64,000 nt of DNA from contig NC_030383.2 of assembly GCF_001625215.2 (NCBI RefSeq), positions 57,650,949 to 57,714,948 of the forward strand. The letters are read 5' to 3'. This document shows, piece by piece, positions 24,593 to 34,850 of the stretch (position 1 is the stretch's first letter; each line of letters opens with the position of its first letter). The stretch comes from Daucus carota subsp. sativus. Taxonomy: Eukaryota > Streptophyta > Magnoliopsida > Apiales > Apiaceae. The notes beneath the pieces were generated by a model. It was not told the DNA's origin. It saw only the letters and a program-made list of their open reading frames with translations, and searched no databases. A program made the translations under genes and the position numbers.

Positions 24593-25043
24593 TAGGGTTA
24601 TAATTCGAGCCGGGCCGAGTTCAATTCGAGTCAAGTTTAATCGAGTCGAGCCGAGCTGGCTCGTTTAACTAATCGAGCCTAAATCTCTGCCCGAACTCGA
24701 CTCGTTTAATTGCATGAGTCGAGTCGAGCCGGCTTGTTTAGCTAAACAAGCCGGTTTTAACGAGTCGAGCGAGCCAACTCGTATAATTCTAAACGAGCCG
24801 GTTTTAACGAGTCGAGCGAGCCAACTCATATAATTTTACACACTTAATCCAGTCTAAAACTTTACCCAAACTCGGCTCGTTTATTTTCACGAGTCGAGTC
24901 GAGCCAACTCGTGTAACTAAACGAGCCGGAACCTTTGCCCGAATTTGGCTCGTTAAAAGAGTCAAGTCGAGTCGAGCTGAGCCCGGTTAAACGAGTTCGA
25001 GCCGGGCGAGCTCGCTAGCAGCCCGACTCAAATTACAGCTCTA
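24593..25043. mobile_element. hAT-like non-autonomous element, CGAGCC-rich
   Basis: 451 bp packed with CGAGTCGAGCC / GGCTCGTTTA blocks in both orientations. Terminal inverted repeats TAGGGTTATAATTCGAG and CTCAAATTACAGCTCTA. The flanks TTTAAGAA (24585-24592) and TTTAAAAG (25044-25051) agree at 6 of 8 positions. Same family as 29821-30562. Confidence 0.8.
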
Positions 25044-25051
25044 TTTAAAAG

Positions 25052-25740
25052 CATTGATAAGGCCTCATTTCGATGCTAACTAAAATAGTAATTTTCATTC
25101 TGCAACTCTTGGTCACTTATTCTTAAGAGTAAATTTCAGCGAGTGGCCGCAATTTTTCAAATGTTACAAATAATCAACCAAAATTTAAAATTAGCAAATT
25201 CGTGGCTTACCTCCGCTTTTTAAAATAATGACGCCCGTCAAATAGACAGCTCTATCATAGCCGGGGATAAATTAGAATTTTAACCAAAAAATAACTGTCA
25301 TGAGCAGTGCACTAACATTAACCTTCTCACACCCGGATCTTGCGGCAAAAAACGCGAGTGCCCACCACTGAAATCAAACAAAACCCTCACTCTCACACTG
25401 ACACTATCACATTTGCTATACCCAGAAACCCACATTTGCTATACCCAGATATTATTGTATTCTAAGTCACGACATCTATCACAGGCTTTTTATCAAACAG
25501 TTGATGTGCATAGCTTAAGACCCGTACTTTACTTGAAGAATATAGACCATAATATAAACATTAGGGTGATTTTCCTAAAATACCTTGAGGTAAACTCCGG
25601 TCGTAGATTTGCTATTTTTAAATTTTGACCCATTTTTTACAACATTCGGAAAACTCCAGCTACCTCCTGAAATTTACTCTATTCCTAACTTGTGTCGGAA
25701 GTTATTCTTGACTTGTGACGGAGAAAATTAAATTTACCTT
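25052..25740. other. Intergenic between genes D and E
   Basis: From about 25127 there is a one-sided match (AAGAGTAAATTTCAGCGAGTGG) to the GAGTAA-type MITEs, without a recognisable right end. No gene. Confidence 0.4.
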
Positions 25741-25747
25741 TTTTTTG

Positions 25748-25780
25748 CCCCAGAAGCAAGGTATCACTGCATGTATTTAG
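25748..25780 (+). promoter_or_regulatory. Core promoter of DC1 gene E
   Basis: CCCCAGAAGCAAGGTATC (25748-25765) followed by a weaker TATA-like TATTTAG (25774-25780), about 100 bp before the ATG. Confidence 0.6.
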
Positions 25781-25875
25781 TGAAAGATTTGGGGAGATAT
25801 ACTAATCAAACTTGTTTTAACCCTTTTTTCCATTCAAACTTGTTTCAACTTTCAGCCCATTTTTCCGAAGGATCA

Positions 25876-28324
25876 ATGGTGACCCTGAAACATGATAGCC
25901 ATGACCACAAACTTGATCTAACAGAGGTGGATGATCATATGGTAGGCAAAGGCAAGTGTGGCATTTGCGAAATGCCTATTGCTGAAGCCTCTTCGATATA
26001 CAAATGCCTCGAAAAAGATTGTCCTAATAACTCATTGTCCATAGTCTACTTTCTACACAAAACCTGTGCAGAATTACCAAATCAAATCACACACCCTCAC
26101 CACCCACAACACTTGCTTGTTCTCAGCCGCGGATACAATCAACAATTTAGAAGAGTGACAAAAGGATCATATCCCCGCTCGACGGCTTGTAATCTTTGCC
26201 TGCAGGATATAAATGAGCAAATGTGGAATTACATGTGTGTGACTTGTCATTCTGCGGTCCAGTTTACAACTGATCGGTACTTGCACTTCTATAAGTTTGC
26301 TTTGTGCATAAGATGTGCTATTAGGGAGCCGTTTCTTCGTCATCAAGGACACCAGCATCACGCTTTAACCTTGTTGCGAAGACCAATCTCAATAGTCTGT
26401 GATGCTTGTGGAATTGGTGACAGTGACATCTGTTATACGTGCCTCCCGTGTCAATTCTGGATCCATAGCACTTGTGCTGCTGCACCGGCCACCATTAAGC
26501 TCCGGTTTCACCAGGACGACACTCTACGCCTCATCTATTCTATTCCTCACATGTACCAGGAGTTCAAGAAACATTGCAGCATCTGCAAGGGAAAAGTTGA
26601 GAAAGATCACTGGGCTTATTTCTGTGAAGACTCTGGATATTTCGTTCACATAAGATGTGCCACAACATTGCTAGCGTATGCTCTCCCGTCTCTATGTTAA
26701 TTCGACATATTTTTGAGTGCTAATTAATTTTATCTGATATACTGATGAGTAATTTTCAAGATGGTGGCTAAAACTTTCAATTTTTTACAAAATGTTGGCT
26801 TATTTTGCAAAATAACAAAACTGTGGCCGGACTTTTCCTCTGCTTTTAAAAAAATGGTTATCATCACTTCTTGTTAATGATACGCCGTTAAGGATTAAAA
26901 ATTAAAGAGTGTTTTCAAGATGGTGGCTAAAGTTTGTTGATAATCAGCAATATTTTGTGAAAATTTGAAAATTTTAGCCATCATCTTGAAATTTATTCTT
27001 TAATTTTTAATCTTTGATGGTGTATCATTAACAGGAGTTGGTCGCAGCCATTTTTTCAAAAAACAGAGAAAAAGCCGAGCCACAATCTTGTTATTTTAGA
27101 ACTTCGGCCAATAAAAATTTTGAAACTTTGGCAACCGCCCTGAAATTTGTCTTAATTTATTACAGGTCTGGAGAAAATGAGATTAAATACGAGGCAGAGG
27201 CGGAACCTGAGGGGCACGGACTCTTTCCTGATCTGCTGCAGTTTCCATTGCCTTGCACCGACTCTTTAGTTGCGAATCTGCTTGCAAATTACCAATCAGG
27301 CAAGCCATTCTTGGCAAAAAAAAATAAAAAATCAGGCAAGCCATTAACCAATACTGATCCAATGAAAGATAAGCCAGTAATCAAACATTGGAGCCATGGT
27401 CATCCATTAATTCTATTGGAAAATTTTGATTTTGAGGATTACGCTGACAGTGAAGATGAGACGGATTATAACAACATAGATGAGATGTTGATATGCAACG
27501 GATGCACTATTCCCATCTCAAACGAACACAAATACTATGGCTGCATCCGCTGCAATCATTTCCTCCATAGTTCTTGTGCCAATCACTTGCCACTGAAGTT
27601 CCAATGTTTTCAAAACCCGAAACACTCTCTCAAATTAAAAAAATCAGGAACTAAATCAGGACTCGTAACCATCCTGTGCCACCTTTGCCAGCGAAGAACC
27701 AATGGATTTCACTATCACTGTCACAGCTGTTCTAAAAACATCGATCTAATCTGTTGTTTATTACCCGACAAGATCAAACATGAGTGTCACAAGCACACTC
27801 TCGTTCAATGTTACACTTCTCCTTCATACGATCATGCAGCAAGCGATTTATGCAATGCGTGCTGGGAACCCATATTTTGTGGCCTCAACTATAAATGTGA
27901 GACCTGCAGTGATGTGCACATCCACCACCAATGCGCCATGTTTTATCCAAAAAGCATTAGGCACCGCTTCGACTCTCACTCAATCTCTCTGTCATATCCT
28001 CCCATTTTTTACAAGGGCATTAAATACTGCGAGATCTGTGAGCTGCAAGTCAATCCAGAAGCCTGGTTGTATCGGTGCTGCAAATGTGATCAATGTTTCC
28101 ATCCTCTCTGCATTCGGACATGGCATAATATGAAGCTAGGCGACACGGTTTCTCTTCGATCACTTCACCACCATGACTTAACATTAGTGATGATAGACAA
28201 AGAAATATATCCACAGCGTATTCACAAGAATCTCTGTTGTAGTCAAGGACATGATAACGACACTGTGGACATGTACTTGCAGTGTGCTGGTTGTAATTTA
28301 TTGTTTTGTAGATTTTGTAACTGA
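25876..28324 (+). CDS. DC1-domain zinc-finger protein E
   Basis: Exons 25876-26675 and 27166-28324; 652 residues. The start MVTLKHDSHDHKL groups it with A and C; the in-frame upstream extension is 5' UTR. Exon 1 modules: CGICEMPI / YFLHKTC; CNLCLQDI / CIRC; CDACGI / CYTCLPCQFWIHSTC; HCSICKGKV / GYFVHIRC. Exon 2 modules: CNGCTIPI / CIRCNHFLHSSC; CHLCQRRTNGFHYHCHSC; CNACWEPIFCGLNYKCETC; YCEICELQVNPEAWLYRC / CFHPLC; CAGCNLLFCRFC at the end. It keeps the terminal CxxC that C has lost. The acidic stretch after the intron is short (DYADSEDETDYNN). The intron (26676-27165) is almost filled by a foldback MITE. Two AATAAA signals follow the stop within 90 bp. Confidence 0.92.
26747..27153. mobile_element. 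Foldback MITE filling the intron of gene E
   Basis: Outer inverted ends GAGTAATTTTCAAGATGGTGGC and GCAACCGCCCTGAAATTTGT (imperfect complements) enclose a second, inner palindrome (26874-27033) whose arms start TAATGATACGCCGTTAAGGA and end TTGATGGTGTATCATTA. No sure target duplication, so the ends are approximate. GAGTAA ends place it with the Mutator-like MITEs here. Confidence 0.7.
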
Positions 28325-28985
28325 TTCTTGATTGTTACAAACAATCGAGAATCAATAAAATTCTGTTAGCAGCATTTTGCAACAAACTATGTATCAATAA
28401 AATTCTGTTATTTCGACAACTTGCCTACATCCCAGAGGCTGCTAATATTATTAGAATTTACAGAGTGCAGAAACAGATTCACCGGACTTTAAAGCGGTTT
28501 CCGACTTTAAACCTGAAAATGTCTGTATTAAGTTAGAAACCGACTTTAAGTCCTGACACAAAAAAAAGAAACCGACTTCAAGTCAAAAATAAGCGAGAAA
28601 CTGACTTAAAATCATAAGTTAGTTTGAGTTTTTTTTTGAGTTTTTTTAATTATAAAAGTTATGCATAAACCCAAAGTTACTCATAAATCATTAATAAGTC
28701 AAAATTACCCGAACAGACATTTTAAACTCTCAGTCATCATGTCACGTAATAAACCTGAGTCAAACGGGCTCTTACTCACTAACAATATCTCTAAGTGTTT
28801 TTCTGAATTGTTTACCAAACTACTCCCACCATCCCAAAAAAAATATCGTTTTTGACTTTTGATTAGTCACATTTTGACTTTTGATTAGTCAAATTGACCA
28901 TAATTTGATTGAAATTTATGTATATTATATAATGAAAAAAATTAAAATTATATCATTGGAAAGTACATCTAGTCTATTTTAAAAT
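28325..28985. other. Intergenic, gene E 3' flank
   Basis: Holds AATAAA signals near 28355 and 28397, then about four degenerate copies of AAACCGACTTTAAGTC (28490-28610), then a CCCACCATCCCAAAAAA Stowaway-like end (about 28825) and a duplicated TTGACTTTTGATTAGTCA. No gene. Confidence 0.45.
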
Positions 28986-29001
28986 ATAACTTTTGATTTC
29001 T

Positions 29002-29720
29002 TTTTTTTGAAGCAAAGGTGTTAATCTAATAACAAAAAGCCATACGGCATCTACACCAATGATCGAGTCGAACAAACAGTAATTTGCAATCGCCTGTTCT
29101 CATAAGGAGACAGTTAAACGATATTTTGAAGAAAATGTATATACAAATACAAGTACCCGCTTCATGCATCCTCGTTGATTTACTGGTACCCTCTTCATCA
29201 TGCCCTGACAGAGCTATCGTTTGAGCTATCGACCAAAACGATGATTCCATACAAACTTTCATCACCAAATCAAAAACCCCGCTTACAATTAAGAAGCGAA
29301 AAACAAAACTCTCACCGGGGAGAGAAAACAACCTTAGATCTGAAGCACAACCACAAAAACAAGAGAAATCAGACTGAAAATCCACCCGCTTGAAAACAGA
29401 GAAGAAAGACACCGAAATCTCCGATGGTTTTTAGATCTAAGAATTCTCCCGAGAATAGATCCGGAGCAAAACCACAAAAAAAGAGAAATCAGACTGAAAC
29501 TCACCCGCTTGGAAGAGAGACGGTGAAATCTCCGATGGTTTTAGATCTAAGTTTCCCGAGAAGATGTATTATTCAAAAAACTAAAAAGAAAAACAAAGCA
29601 ATCAAGTGATTCGGGGCTTTCCACCGGTGAAAACCGATGGAAGCCCCAGGCGGCTACGACAAGAGAGAGACTAGAGAGAATTAGGGTTAAGGTAGAGAGA
29701 ATTGCTTATTTGGTTTATTG
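29002..29720 (-). mobile_element. Poly(A) retroposon (non-LTR, non-autonomous), copy 1
   Basis: 719 bp between two copies of the 16-bp duplication TAACTTTTGATTTCTT (28986-29001 and 29721-29736). The A-tail lies at the low-coordinate end, so it reads on the minus strand. It shares with copy 2 the 3' text GTAGATGCCGTATGGCTTTT and the hairpin region GGCTTCCATCGGTTTTCACC. The internal ORF is not conserved enough to be called a gene. Part of the interior (29300-29540) is itself duplicated (CACAAAAA..AGAGAAATCAGACTGAAA twice). Confidence 0.85.
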
Positions 29721-29820
29721 TAACTTTTGATTTCTTAAAATAATAAATAAATGTTTTTTAGTATTTAGTCAAAAATTAGTCTTGACTTCTTGAAAATATT
29801 GGAAAGGACATGTGATTAGG

Positions 29821-30562
29821 TAGAGCTGTTCACGAACCGAGCCGAGCCGAGTTTTGACCGAACCGAGCCGAGCTTTAATTTTTTTTCTGACGAGCCGAGC
29901 CGAGCTTTTTAATCGAACAAAAATTGTGTTCAAGCTCGGCTCGTTAACTAACGAGCCGAACACGAGCTTGTTCGCGAACAAATACGAGCCGAGCCGAGTC
30001 GAGTCGAGTCGAGCCGAGCCAGAAAAAAAATAAGGACAAACCGCTAGTTGACTCTTAAAATAGCTAACCTAATAATTTCAATTTTTTTGAAACTTTGTTT
30101 ATATCACTAAAATGTATATATGTTAACATCCATACAGTTGGATCGGTAAAAAATATTTTTTAAAATATTGAAACACTAAATTAGGATTAAACACTAGTTA
30201 GCGGTACTAGTCAAACTTCTACTTGCCTGTTAAAAACCAAATAAAATTATTATTTCCTAAAATTTTGTTTACATCACTAAAATATATATATATATATATT
30301 ATGTTGAATTCTGAGTCCAATAACATATATAAATTATAAAAAAATCCCGAAAATATTACATTTTTTCGAGCTTTAACGAGCCGAACTCGAGCCGAACGAG
30401 CTCGAGCCGAACATACTAAAAGCTCGGCTCGAGCTCGTTTACTTAACGAACAATTTTTTGTGTTCGAGCTCGTTAACTTAACGAGCCGAGCCGAACGAGC
30501 TCTTAACGAGCCGAGCTCGAGCTTGTTCGCGAACAGCTCGGTTCGTTAAACAGCCCTAAAAA
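29821..30562. mobile_element. hAT-like non-autonomous element, second copy
   Basis: About 742 bp with ends TAGAGCTGTTCACGAACCGA and TCGGTTCGTTAAACAGCCCTA, and many CGAGCCGAGC / GCTCGGCTCG blocks. The middle (30030-30350) is AT-rich with (TA)n near 30277. The flanks TGATTAGG and AAATTAGG agree partly. Same family as 24593-25043. Confidence 0.75.
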
Positions 30563-30918
30563 AAATTAGGGACAGGGATTGAACTCTCACACTGTATCCT
30601 CCTAGCTGGTCTCTGGTCTGCAGACTGAACATGTACATGTCTCAGTTTTCATGTTGATCTTTGGTAAATGAAGACCAGCTCCTGAATGCTCCTGAGTTTG
30701 TGTCATTATTCAACACGAAGGCCCTGAGAGCATCTTATATCATATCTTTATTCTTCCAACAAAAAATCAGAAAGAAGAAGCAGACAAACTTCTAAGACAA
30801 ATTAAGAAAGAGAAGTAAACATTAAGTTGAAGCCTTTATGCTTTATTTGATGGACAAACATACTCAAAATATGTTCTTGACTTGCAGGAGAGCCTATTAC
30901 ATTGTCTCTACTTCCCAC
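30563..30918. other. Upstream spacer of gene F
   Basis: No gene or element recognised in this stretch. Confidence 0.4.
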
Positions 30919-30953
30919 CTCCCACGCAAGGTATCGCGGTTAGAATTATATAA
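30919..30953 (+). promoter_or_regulatory. Core promoter of DC1 gene F, left half
   Basis: CTCCCACGCAAGGTATC (30919-30935) is followed by TTATATA (30946-30952), where the TATA box is expected. A MITE starts at once after it. Confidence 0.65.
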
Positions 30954-31244
30954 GAGTAAAGTATATGTTAGTGGCCGAACTTTATCAATTTTTTCATTTT
31001 GGTGGCCGTAAATTCAAATTTGCAATACGGTGGTCAATGGTCATATATTGTCTTAATTCATCAAAAAGGTGGCTGAAGGCAACTTTTTTGAGGAAAAGAA
31101 GATTAATTTTTTCTCAGAAAAATGGCCCTTAGCCATTTCTTTGAAACATAAAAACAAAGTCTGGCCACCTATTTGTAAATTTGAAATTTCGGCCACAAAA
31201 GTAAAAAAACGGATAAAGTTTGGCCACCACTTTGTATTTTACTC
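30954..31244. mobile_element. GAGTAA-type MITE inserted at the TATA box of gene F
   Basis: About 291 bp with long inverted ends: GAGTAAAGTATATGTTAGTG... on the left, and on the right the complement of GAGTAAAATACAAAGTGGTG; both continue into GTGGCC-A-ACTTTATC. TTATATA occurs at both junctions. Its translation makes the false N-terminal extension MAEGNFFEEKK before gene F. Confidence 0.82.
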
Positions 31245-31255
31245 TTATATATACC
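31245..31255 (+). promoter_or_regulatory. TATA box now nearest gene F
   Basis: TTATATATACC at the right MITE junction, about 80 bp upstream of the ATG at 31333, a normal distance for the cluster. Confidence 0.6.
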
Positions 31256-31332
31256 GAAAGAATGGGGAGGATATGCAGCTCAAACTTGTTACAAACCAAT
31301 ATTTAGTTAGTCATTGCAGTCCTCTTAAAAGG

Positions 31333-33623
31333 ATGAACATGTTGAAACATTACAGCCATGAGCATGAACTGAAGTTGGTAGAGGTGGATGTTAGTATGGC
31401 AGGAAAATCAAGGTGTGGTGTGTGTGAAATGCTACTTGTTGGCGGCTCTGATCCCATCTACACTTGCCTTCAAAAGGATTGCTCCTCCCCTTTCTTCTTC
31501 CTTCACCGAAAGTGTACAGAATTACCAGCACAAATCACACACCTTAACCACCCTCATCACCCGCTTACCCTTGGCCGTCACTTGAATCAAGAAGTATTCT
31601 CAGTACTTCCAGGTGCCACCATCTGTGACCTTTGTGAGCGTGAGATTAATGAAGCAATGTCTGTCTATTATTGCGAGGTATGTACTTATCAAGGACAATT
31701 GATTATGTTAGCCAATAAATCTGTTACTTACTTTCGGTATACCTTGTGTATAAGATGTGCAATAGTAGAGCCAGTGCTTCATCATGAAATACACGAGCAG
31801 CACGTATTAACCTTAGTGGCAAGGTTAATGTATTCAAGTTGTGATGCTTGTGGTCACGTAGGTAAAGATATGTGCTATACATGCCTCCCATGTCAATTTT
31901 GGATCCATAGAACTTGTGCTCTTTCTCCCCCCACCATTAAGCTCCAATTTGACCAGGACGACACTCTGCATCTCATCTACTCTATTCCTCACATGTACCG
32001 CGCCTTTTCAAGACATTGCCGTGTCTGCAGAGATGAAGTTATGGCAGATAATTGGGCTTATTTTTGCGAAGATTCTGGGTATTTTGTGCACATCAATTGT
32101 GCCACTACATTATCAGCGTATGACCCTTCCCCTTACTGTTTTTTTTATGCTTCAACAACTGTTTACATTTAAAATTTCATGTTTTTACTGTTCTGTTTTG
32201 TAATTTGACGAGCACAATGTATTTCAGTTCTGGAGAAAAGTTTGAGATGAACTGTGAAGACAAGAATCATGGGGAATCATACCTTGAATTGCTGCATTTT
32301 CCATTGCCTAGCACCGACTCTTTAACTGCCATTCTGGTAGAAGAGTACCAATCTAGCAACCGAATAAAAGAACTAGAAGATAGTGATGATGACAGTGACT
32401 TTGATGGTGATGATGATGAAGAGGAGAAAGAGGTCGAGGAGGAGGAGGAGGAGGAGGAAGAGGAGGTCGAGGAGGAGGAGGAAGGGGAGGTCGAGGAGGA
32501 GGAGGAAGAGGAGGTCCAGGAGGATTCGTTAGTAATAAATCACTGGAGTCATCTGGACCATCCACTGATCCTCTTGGAAGAGTTGAAGGATATTCATAAT
32601 GATGAGAGTGATCGAATCCATGACATGTTAGTATGTAATGGATGCACTATGCCGATCTCAAATCAGAATAAGTACTATGGCTGCATCGGTTGCAACTTTT
32701 TCCTCCATCCGTTTTGTGCCAATCACTTACCACTGAAATTGGCACCAGGAAAATGTGCAAGACACCCACAACACTACCTTCGAATCTTATATCTTACAGG
32801 AACAAGCAGATGCATGAAATGCCAACTAGTAAGCAATGGATTCGTATATTGGTGCTCCATCTGTCTTGAATTTTTTGATCTGTTTTGCTGTTTGGCACCC
32901 GAGAAGATCAAACATAGTTACCACAATCACCCCCTGGTCCAGAATTTCATTTCAAGGAAAGACTTCTCACACAGCACAGGAGATACCTGCAACGCGTGCT
33001 TAAAAAATGTACTTTTTGGCTTCGTATACAGATGTCAGACTTGCAGCGAAATCCAGATCTGCCAAAGGTGTGCTCTCTCCACCCCAAAAACCATATGTCA
33101 CAGATGGGACTCTCACAAAATCTCCTTGATATATCCTCCAATTTATTACAAGGGTCTGAGATATTGCGAGACATGTGAGCTGGAGGTAAACCAAGAAGCC
33201 TGGATGTACCGCTGTGGTGAATGTGATCAATCTTTTCATCCTACATGCATCCTACCACTTTATAACATGAAGCTCGGCAGAATTATAGCTCTTCCAAATC
33301 TGCACCACCACAAGTTAACATTAGTAATGATAGACAAAATCAGATACCCTCAGAGGATTCATAAATCATTCTCCTGCAGCCAAGGACATTCAGACTTAAA
33401 CATGAAGTTACATCTTCATTGTGCACTCTGTAATTATTATATATGTATAAATTGTGCCTATGAACATATTAAGGTTGAAACTTTCATGCCTTACATATGC
33501 TATCTAGAATCTTATTTTACACTCCCACACCCAAAACAGAGAGACTCTTCTCCTCCAAGGGCTTCAACAAGCATGCTCGAAGAATTGTCAGACTTCATCA
33601 CTGGATCAAGTTCGGGATCTTAA
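31333..33623 (+). CDS. DC1-domain zinc-finger protein F, with Glu-rich tract
   Basis: Exons 31333-32117 and 32228-33623; 726 residues, the longest of the cluster. The start MNMLKHYSHEHEL groups it with B and D. Exon 1 modules: CGVCEMLLVGG / FFLHRKC; CDLCEREI / CIRC; CDACGH / CYTCLPCQFWIHRTC; HCRVCRDEV / GYFVHINC. In exon 2 an acidic region holds an almost pure Glu/Val tract (32418-32525, residues about 326-361). Four modules follow: CNGCTMPISNQNKYYGCIGC; CMKCQLVSNGFVYWCSIC; CNACLKNVLFGFVYRCQTC; YCETCELEVNQEAWMYRC / CALCNYYICINC. A tail of about 60 residues ends SDFITGSSSGS. The intron is short (110 bp, donor GC|GTATGA). The promoter carries a MITE at the TATA box. Coding sequence is intact. 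Function unknown beyond zinc-finger family membership. Confidence 0.92.
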
Positions 33624-33951
33624 ACCAGGGTTCAGCGGAGACCTTGGTATATCTAGCATTTGCAAGGTAAATTTCCATATGCTTGCAAAATATAAGCTTG
33701 TTTAGATGTATCAATTTTTTTAAGTTAAGGTCTCATGACAAGGATTTTAACATGTGTTTATGCTTATGCCTTGTAATATGCATTAGGGTGAAGTGATCAA
33801 TTAAACATCATTATCAAGTTGAGTCCTTTTGTACCATCGTTAACTCAGCCTCGTCATTTGTTGTGTTAGCATCAATCCCTTTTCCAGGCCGGTGATTTGC
33901 TAGTATTTGATTAGTTCAACAAAAATAAAGAAAGAAATTCTTTATTGATTA
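33624..33951. other. Spacer between gene F and the DC1 fragment
   Basis: Downstream flank of gene F. Nothing recognised. Confidence 0.4.
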
Positions 33952-34348
33952 TTAGTTCATATACAGCCTTTCTGGGACAACACTAGGGAGAAGCCTATGT
34001 GCACAACTTTCACATAGTTGATAATTACAACCTGCACATTCTAAATACAATACTTTGATGCCAGAACTACCATCAACAGTCCCCATATGTAGTCTATCAC
34101 ATTTAAGGTTAATTTGTGCCGGTGTAGATTATAGGTTGATGGATCTGTCCTCGTACCAAGCTTCACGTTATGAGGCCGGATGCACAAGGGGTGAAAACAT
34201 TTATCACATTTGCGGCAATGATACAACCAAGCTTCTTGATTGACTTCCAGCTCACATTTCTCACAGTATTTCAAGCCCTTGTAGTAGATAGGAGGATATG
34301 TCAAGGAAATGGAATGAGAATCCCATTTGTGAGTGATCGCTTTGGAAA
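33952..34348 (-). pseudogene. Fragment of a B/D/F-type DC1 gene
   Basis: On the minus strand the text begins in mid-module (KAITHKWDSHSISLTYPP) and reads YKGLKYCEKCELEVNQEAWL, CFHPLCIRPHNVKLG and HRHKLTLNVID. The expected RYPQRIHK...CSQGH block is missing, and the frame changes. In the new frame LYLECAGCNYQLCESCAHRL follows to TAA at 33952-33954. So one deletion of roughly 60 bp joined the two parts out of frame. Exon 1 and most of exon 2 are absent; sequence upstream of 34348 is AT-rich and unrelated. RWD/KWD and NQEAWL place it with B, D and F. Confidence 0.85.
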
Positions 34349-34800
34349 TTTAAAAAAATCTATAAATAAATTATAAAATTAGAATTAAAATTATAATAAA
34401 AAGTTCTATAAATGAATTATAAAATTATATTTTATAAAATATTTAAAATACATGTTTAAATAATAAAATTATTAAAAAAAATAAAAGCAAGAGTTTATTT
34501 TTGTAATTTACAAAAGAAATCATTACCGATTTCTAAAACAATACCAATTGTTTGGTTCACTTTTTTTATATTTTTATTCGTATTTAAGTAATAAAATATT
34601 AATGTTTAATACAAAATTATATAATAATAATTTTATTAATATTTTTAATTAATATAAATTAATTACTTACTTTTTTTATAAAAATTTTATAAGTTAATTT
34701 CGATACTCAACCAAAAATATGATATATGTCTCGAACTCATACCAACGAAACCGATTTCTTGTCCCAATCCCGTACCCTCGAACCAAACGAGTCCCCATCG
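34349..34800. other. AT-rich spacer before the STK19 gene
   Basis: Long AT-rich tract (34349-34680) with no gene. A TATA-like TATAAAAT at 34808-34815 is close to the STK19 ATG, so the true promoter may lie anywhere in this stretch. Confidence 0.4.
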
Positions 34801-34850
34801 ACGTGGGTATAAAATGATTCACAAAATCCAATTCAAATTCACATCCGAAA

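Noticed and set aside
29026-29412. 128-codon minus-strand ORF
   Set aside because: It lies inside the poly(A) retroposon. The copy at 46.5-46.8 kb shares only scattered residues and is broken, so selection on protein is unlikely.
31069-31332. Long N-terminal extension of gene F (MAEGNFFEEKK...)
   Set aside because: It is a translation of the MITE and the 5' UTR. The conserved start is ATG at 31333.
32353-32565. Proline-rich minus-strand ORF
   Set aside because: It is the reverse strand of the Glu-coding repeat of gene F.
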